Part shown: positions 5,634 through 6,618 of the stretch, in pieces | Layout of the letters: the number at the start of each line of letters is the position of its first letter | Position numbering within the stretch: the stretch's first letter is position 1 | NCBI GenBank assembly: GCA_903928835.1 | Contig: CAIYSK010000237.1 | Span: 1-6,618, forward strand | Source of the DNA: an uncultured cyanobacterium | GTDB lineage: Bacteria; Cyanobacteriota; Cyanobacteriia; PCC-6307; Cyanobiaceae | Length of the DNA: 6,618 bases | Direction: 5' to 3' | Translations under genes and position numbers: made by a program | Notes under the pieces: generated by a model | Database searches by the model: none | Told to the model about the DNA's origin: nothing | The model's input: the letters and a program-made list of their open reading frames with translations, nothing else

Positions 5634-6547
5634 TGGATTGGCTGCGGCAGTTGCCGATCGGCCAATTCGTGGCCGAGGAGCAGGGGAGCCGCGGTAGCTG
5701 GCTGCGGCAGCTGGATCCGCGGATCAAGCTCGCCTGGACCCTGGCCTTTTTAATCACCCCCATCCTGGCCGGACCGATCTGGCGCCTTGCCCTGGTGGGG
5801 CTGTTGCTGCTGATCACCGCGGCCAGTGGCTTGCCCTGGCGGCTTTGGCGCCGCAGCTTGCCTGCCCTGGTGGTGTTGGCTCTGCTGGTGGGTTTGCTTT
5901 CGGCGGTGTTGCCCGAGGGCTCGGTGCCGGCGGCGCCCCTGCAACGCCCGCCCAGCGAAGTGCGGCTGGCCCCGGGTGCCCCCCAGAGCGCGCCGCCCCA
6001 GCGGGCCGGGGAAGCCTGGGAACTGGCCCGCTGGGGGCCGATTTCGGTGAGCCGGCGCTCGGCCGAGCTTGGCCTCAATGGCGCCACCTTGCTGTTCACC
6101 CTGGTGCATAGCGCCAACCTGCTCCTGCTCACCACCCCGCCTGAAGAGCTGGTGTGGGCGATCAGTTGGCTGCTCCATCCTTTGGTCAGGCTGGGCTGGC
6201 CCGTGGAGCGCTTGGGTTTCACGTTGCTGCTGGCCCTGCGTTTTTTGCCCTTGGTGCAAGAAGAACTGCAAAATCTGTTGCGCTCGCTGGCCACCCGTGC
6301 CGTGAATTTCAAGAGCCTGGGTTGGCGGGGTTGCTTGGGCTTGGTGTTGGCCCTGGGCGAGCGGCTCCTGGCCAACGTGTTGCTGCGGGCTGAGCAGGGG
6401 GCGGAGGCTTTGATGGCCCGAGGGGGCTATTGGGTTTCGGCAGATCAGTTGCACCAAATGGCTCCCGCCGCCTTACTGCCCAACGTCTTCGGTTGCGGAG
6501 GGTTGGTGGTGTTGCTGCTCCTGCGCTGGAAAGCCGGTGCCCTTTAA
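5633..6547 (+). CDS. ecfT: ECF-type transporter transmembrane protein (EcfT/CbiQ family)
   Basis: This 304-residue integral membrane protein is the coupling (T) subunit of energy-coupling-factor transporters, which import vitamins or metals with two ATPases and a substrate-binding S subunit. The family opening LDPRIKL is at 27-33. Likely helices lie near 31-47, 50-66, 76-94, 148-168 and 280-298. The coupling region includes LLLALRFLPLVQEEL (198-212), ATRAV (220-224) and the ARG motif MARGGY (261-266), which contacts the ATPases. A Pro/Ala-rich loop at about 95-145 lengthens it beyond a standard EcfT of roughly 265 residues. The ATG at 5633 shares its A with the der stop (TGATG); the longer open frame is out of register inside der. 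No ATPase or S gene is in view, so the substrate is unknown. Neighbouring cobI does not prove a cobalt or B12 role. Confidence 0.9.
   Translation: MDWLRQLPIGQFVAEEQGSRGSWLRQLDPRIKLAWTLAFLITPILAGPIWRLALVGLLLLITAASGLPWRLWRRSLPALVVLALLVGLLSAVLPEGSVPAAPLQRPPSEVRLAPGAPQSAPPQRAGEAWELARWGPISVSRRSAELGLNGATLLFTLVHSANLLLLTTPPEELVWAISWLLHPLVRLGWPVERLGFTLLLALRFLPLVQEELQNLLRSLATRAVNFKSLGWRGCLGLVLALGERLLANVLLRAEQGAEALMARGGYWVSADQLHQMAPAALLPNVFGCGGLVVLLLLRWKAGAL
5639..5710 (+). repeat. 12-bp direct repeat TGGCTGCGGCAG
   Basis: TGGCTGCGGCAG occurs at 5639-5650 and again, identically, at 5699-5710, 60 bp apart and in the same frame. Both copies encode WLRQ, extended by Leu to give WLRQL at residues 3-7 and 23-27 of EcfT. 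The exact nucleotide identity suggests a small internal duplication of the N-terminal leader, or a constrained amphipathic motif. Confidence 0.85.
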
Positions 6548-6569
6548 TGGCATAAGCGCTACAGACGGA

Positions 6570-6618
6570 GTGAGCACAGAGCGATACCTCAACCATCCCA
6601 CCTTTGGGATGCTTTATC
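6570..6618 (+). CDS. pipX: PipX, nitrogen-regulatory partner of NtcA and PII (5' fragment)
   Basis: Only 16 codons are present before the window ends. They read (V/M)STERYLNHPTFGMLY, which closely matches the start of cyanobacterial PipX (in Synechococcus elongatus, roughly MASENYLNHPTFGLLY). PipX is a small cyanobacterial protein with a Tudor-like N-terminal domain. It co-activates the nitrogen regulator NtcA when 2-oxoglutarate is high and is sequestered by PII when it is low. GTG 6570 gives the usual four residues before YLNHP. An in-frame GTG at 6537 would add eleven residues inside ecfT and seems less likely. No good Shine-Dalgarno is spaced for GTG 6570 (GGAG at 6567-6570 overlaps it), so reinitiation from ecfT, which ends 22 bp upstream, may matter. 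pipY would be expected next, outside the window. Confidence 0.88.
   Translation, partial: MSTERYLNHPTFGMLY

Noticed and set aside
5560..6375. 271-codon minus-strand open frame opposite ecfT
   Set aside because: Low-complexity Ser/Arg/Pro-rich shadow of a clear membrane-protein gene.
1..6618. tRNA, rRNA, CRISPR arrays, insertion sequences, toxin-antitoxin or defence genes
   Set aside because: No cloverleaf, regularly spaced repeats, transposase, terminal inverted repeats or defence-family motifs were seen on either strand.

Overview
The window looks like the chromosome of a picocyanobacterium of the Synechococcus/Cyanobium type. It is GC-rich with G/C-ending codons. It carries three GCGATCGC (HIP1) octamers and a cyanobacterial/plastid DUF1823-type gene. 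Its right end has the order der - ecfT - pipX, and the first residues of PipX (YLNHPTFG) are legible there. The genus is an inference from gene content; no rRNA is present.

Layout. Positions 1-273 are visibly poorer in GC than the rest and hold no gene I can support. On the minus strand, mtnD (274-849) encodes acireductone dioxygenase of the methionine salvage pathway. Across a 58-bp divergent gap, a plus-strand pair follows: a Coq4-like protein of 323 residues with the complete HDxxHx11E metal motif (908-1879), then cobI (1895-2683, precorrin-2 C20-methyltransferase of corrin synthesis) 15 bp later. cobI runs 39 bp tail-to-tail into dus (2645-3676, minus), a DusB-like tRNA-dihydrouridine synthase. 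The start codon of dus is separated by one base from the GTG start of a divergent DUF1823-like gene (3678-4184, plus). After an 84-bp gap come der (4269-5633, ribosome-assembly GTPase, TTG start), ecfT (5633-6547, transmembrane subunit of an ECF-type transporter, overlapping der by one base), and the first 16 codons of pipX (from 6570), which the window edge truncates.

How the genes fit together. This is mostly compact housekeeping sequence: ribosome assembly (der), tRNA modification (dus), corrin synthesis (cobI), sulfur salvage (mtnD), vitamin or metal uptake (ecfT) and nitrogen signalling (pipX). The most intriguing gene is the Coq4-like one. Cyanobacteria make plastoquinone, not ubiquinone, so its substrate is not obvious, and it sits in a likely operon with a corrin gene. 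Regulation seems to be squeezed into coding sequence: one divergent gap is 1 bp, another is 58 bp, and there is a convergent overlap and a stop/start overlap. I found no mobile element, CRISPR array, tRNA, rRNA or convincing intrinsic terminator, and nothing that clearly amounts to a new multi-gene system.
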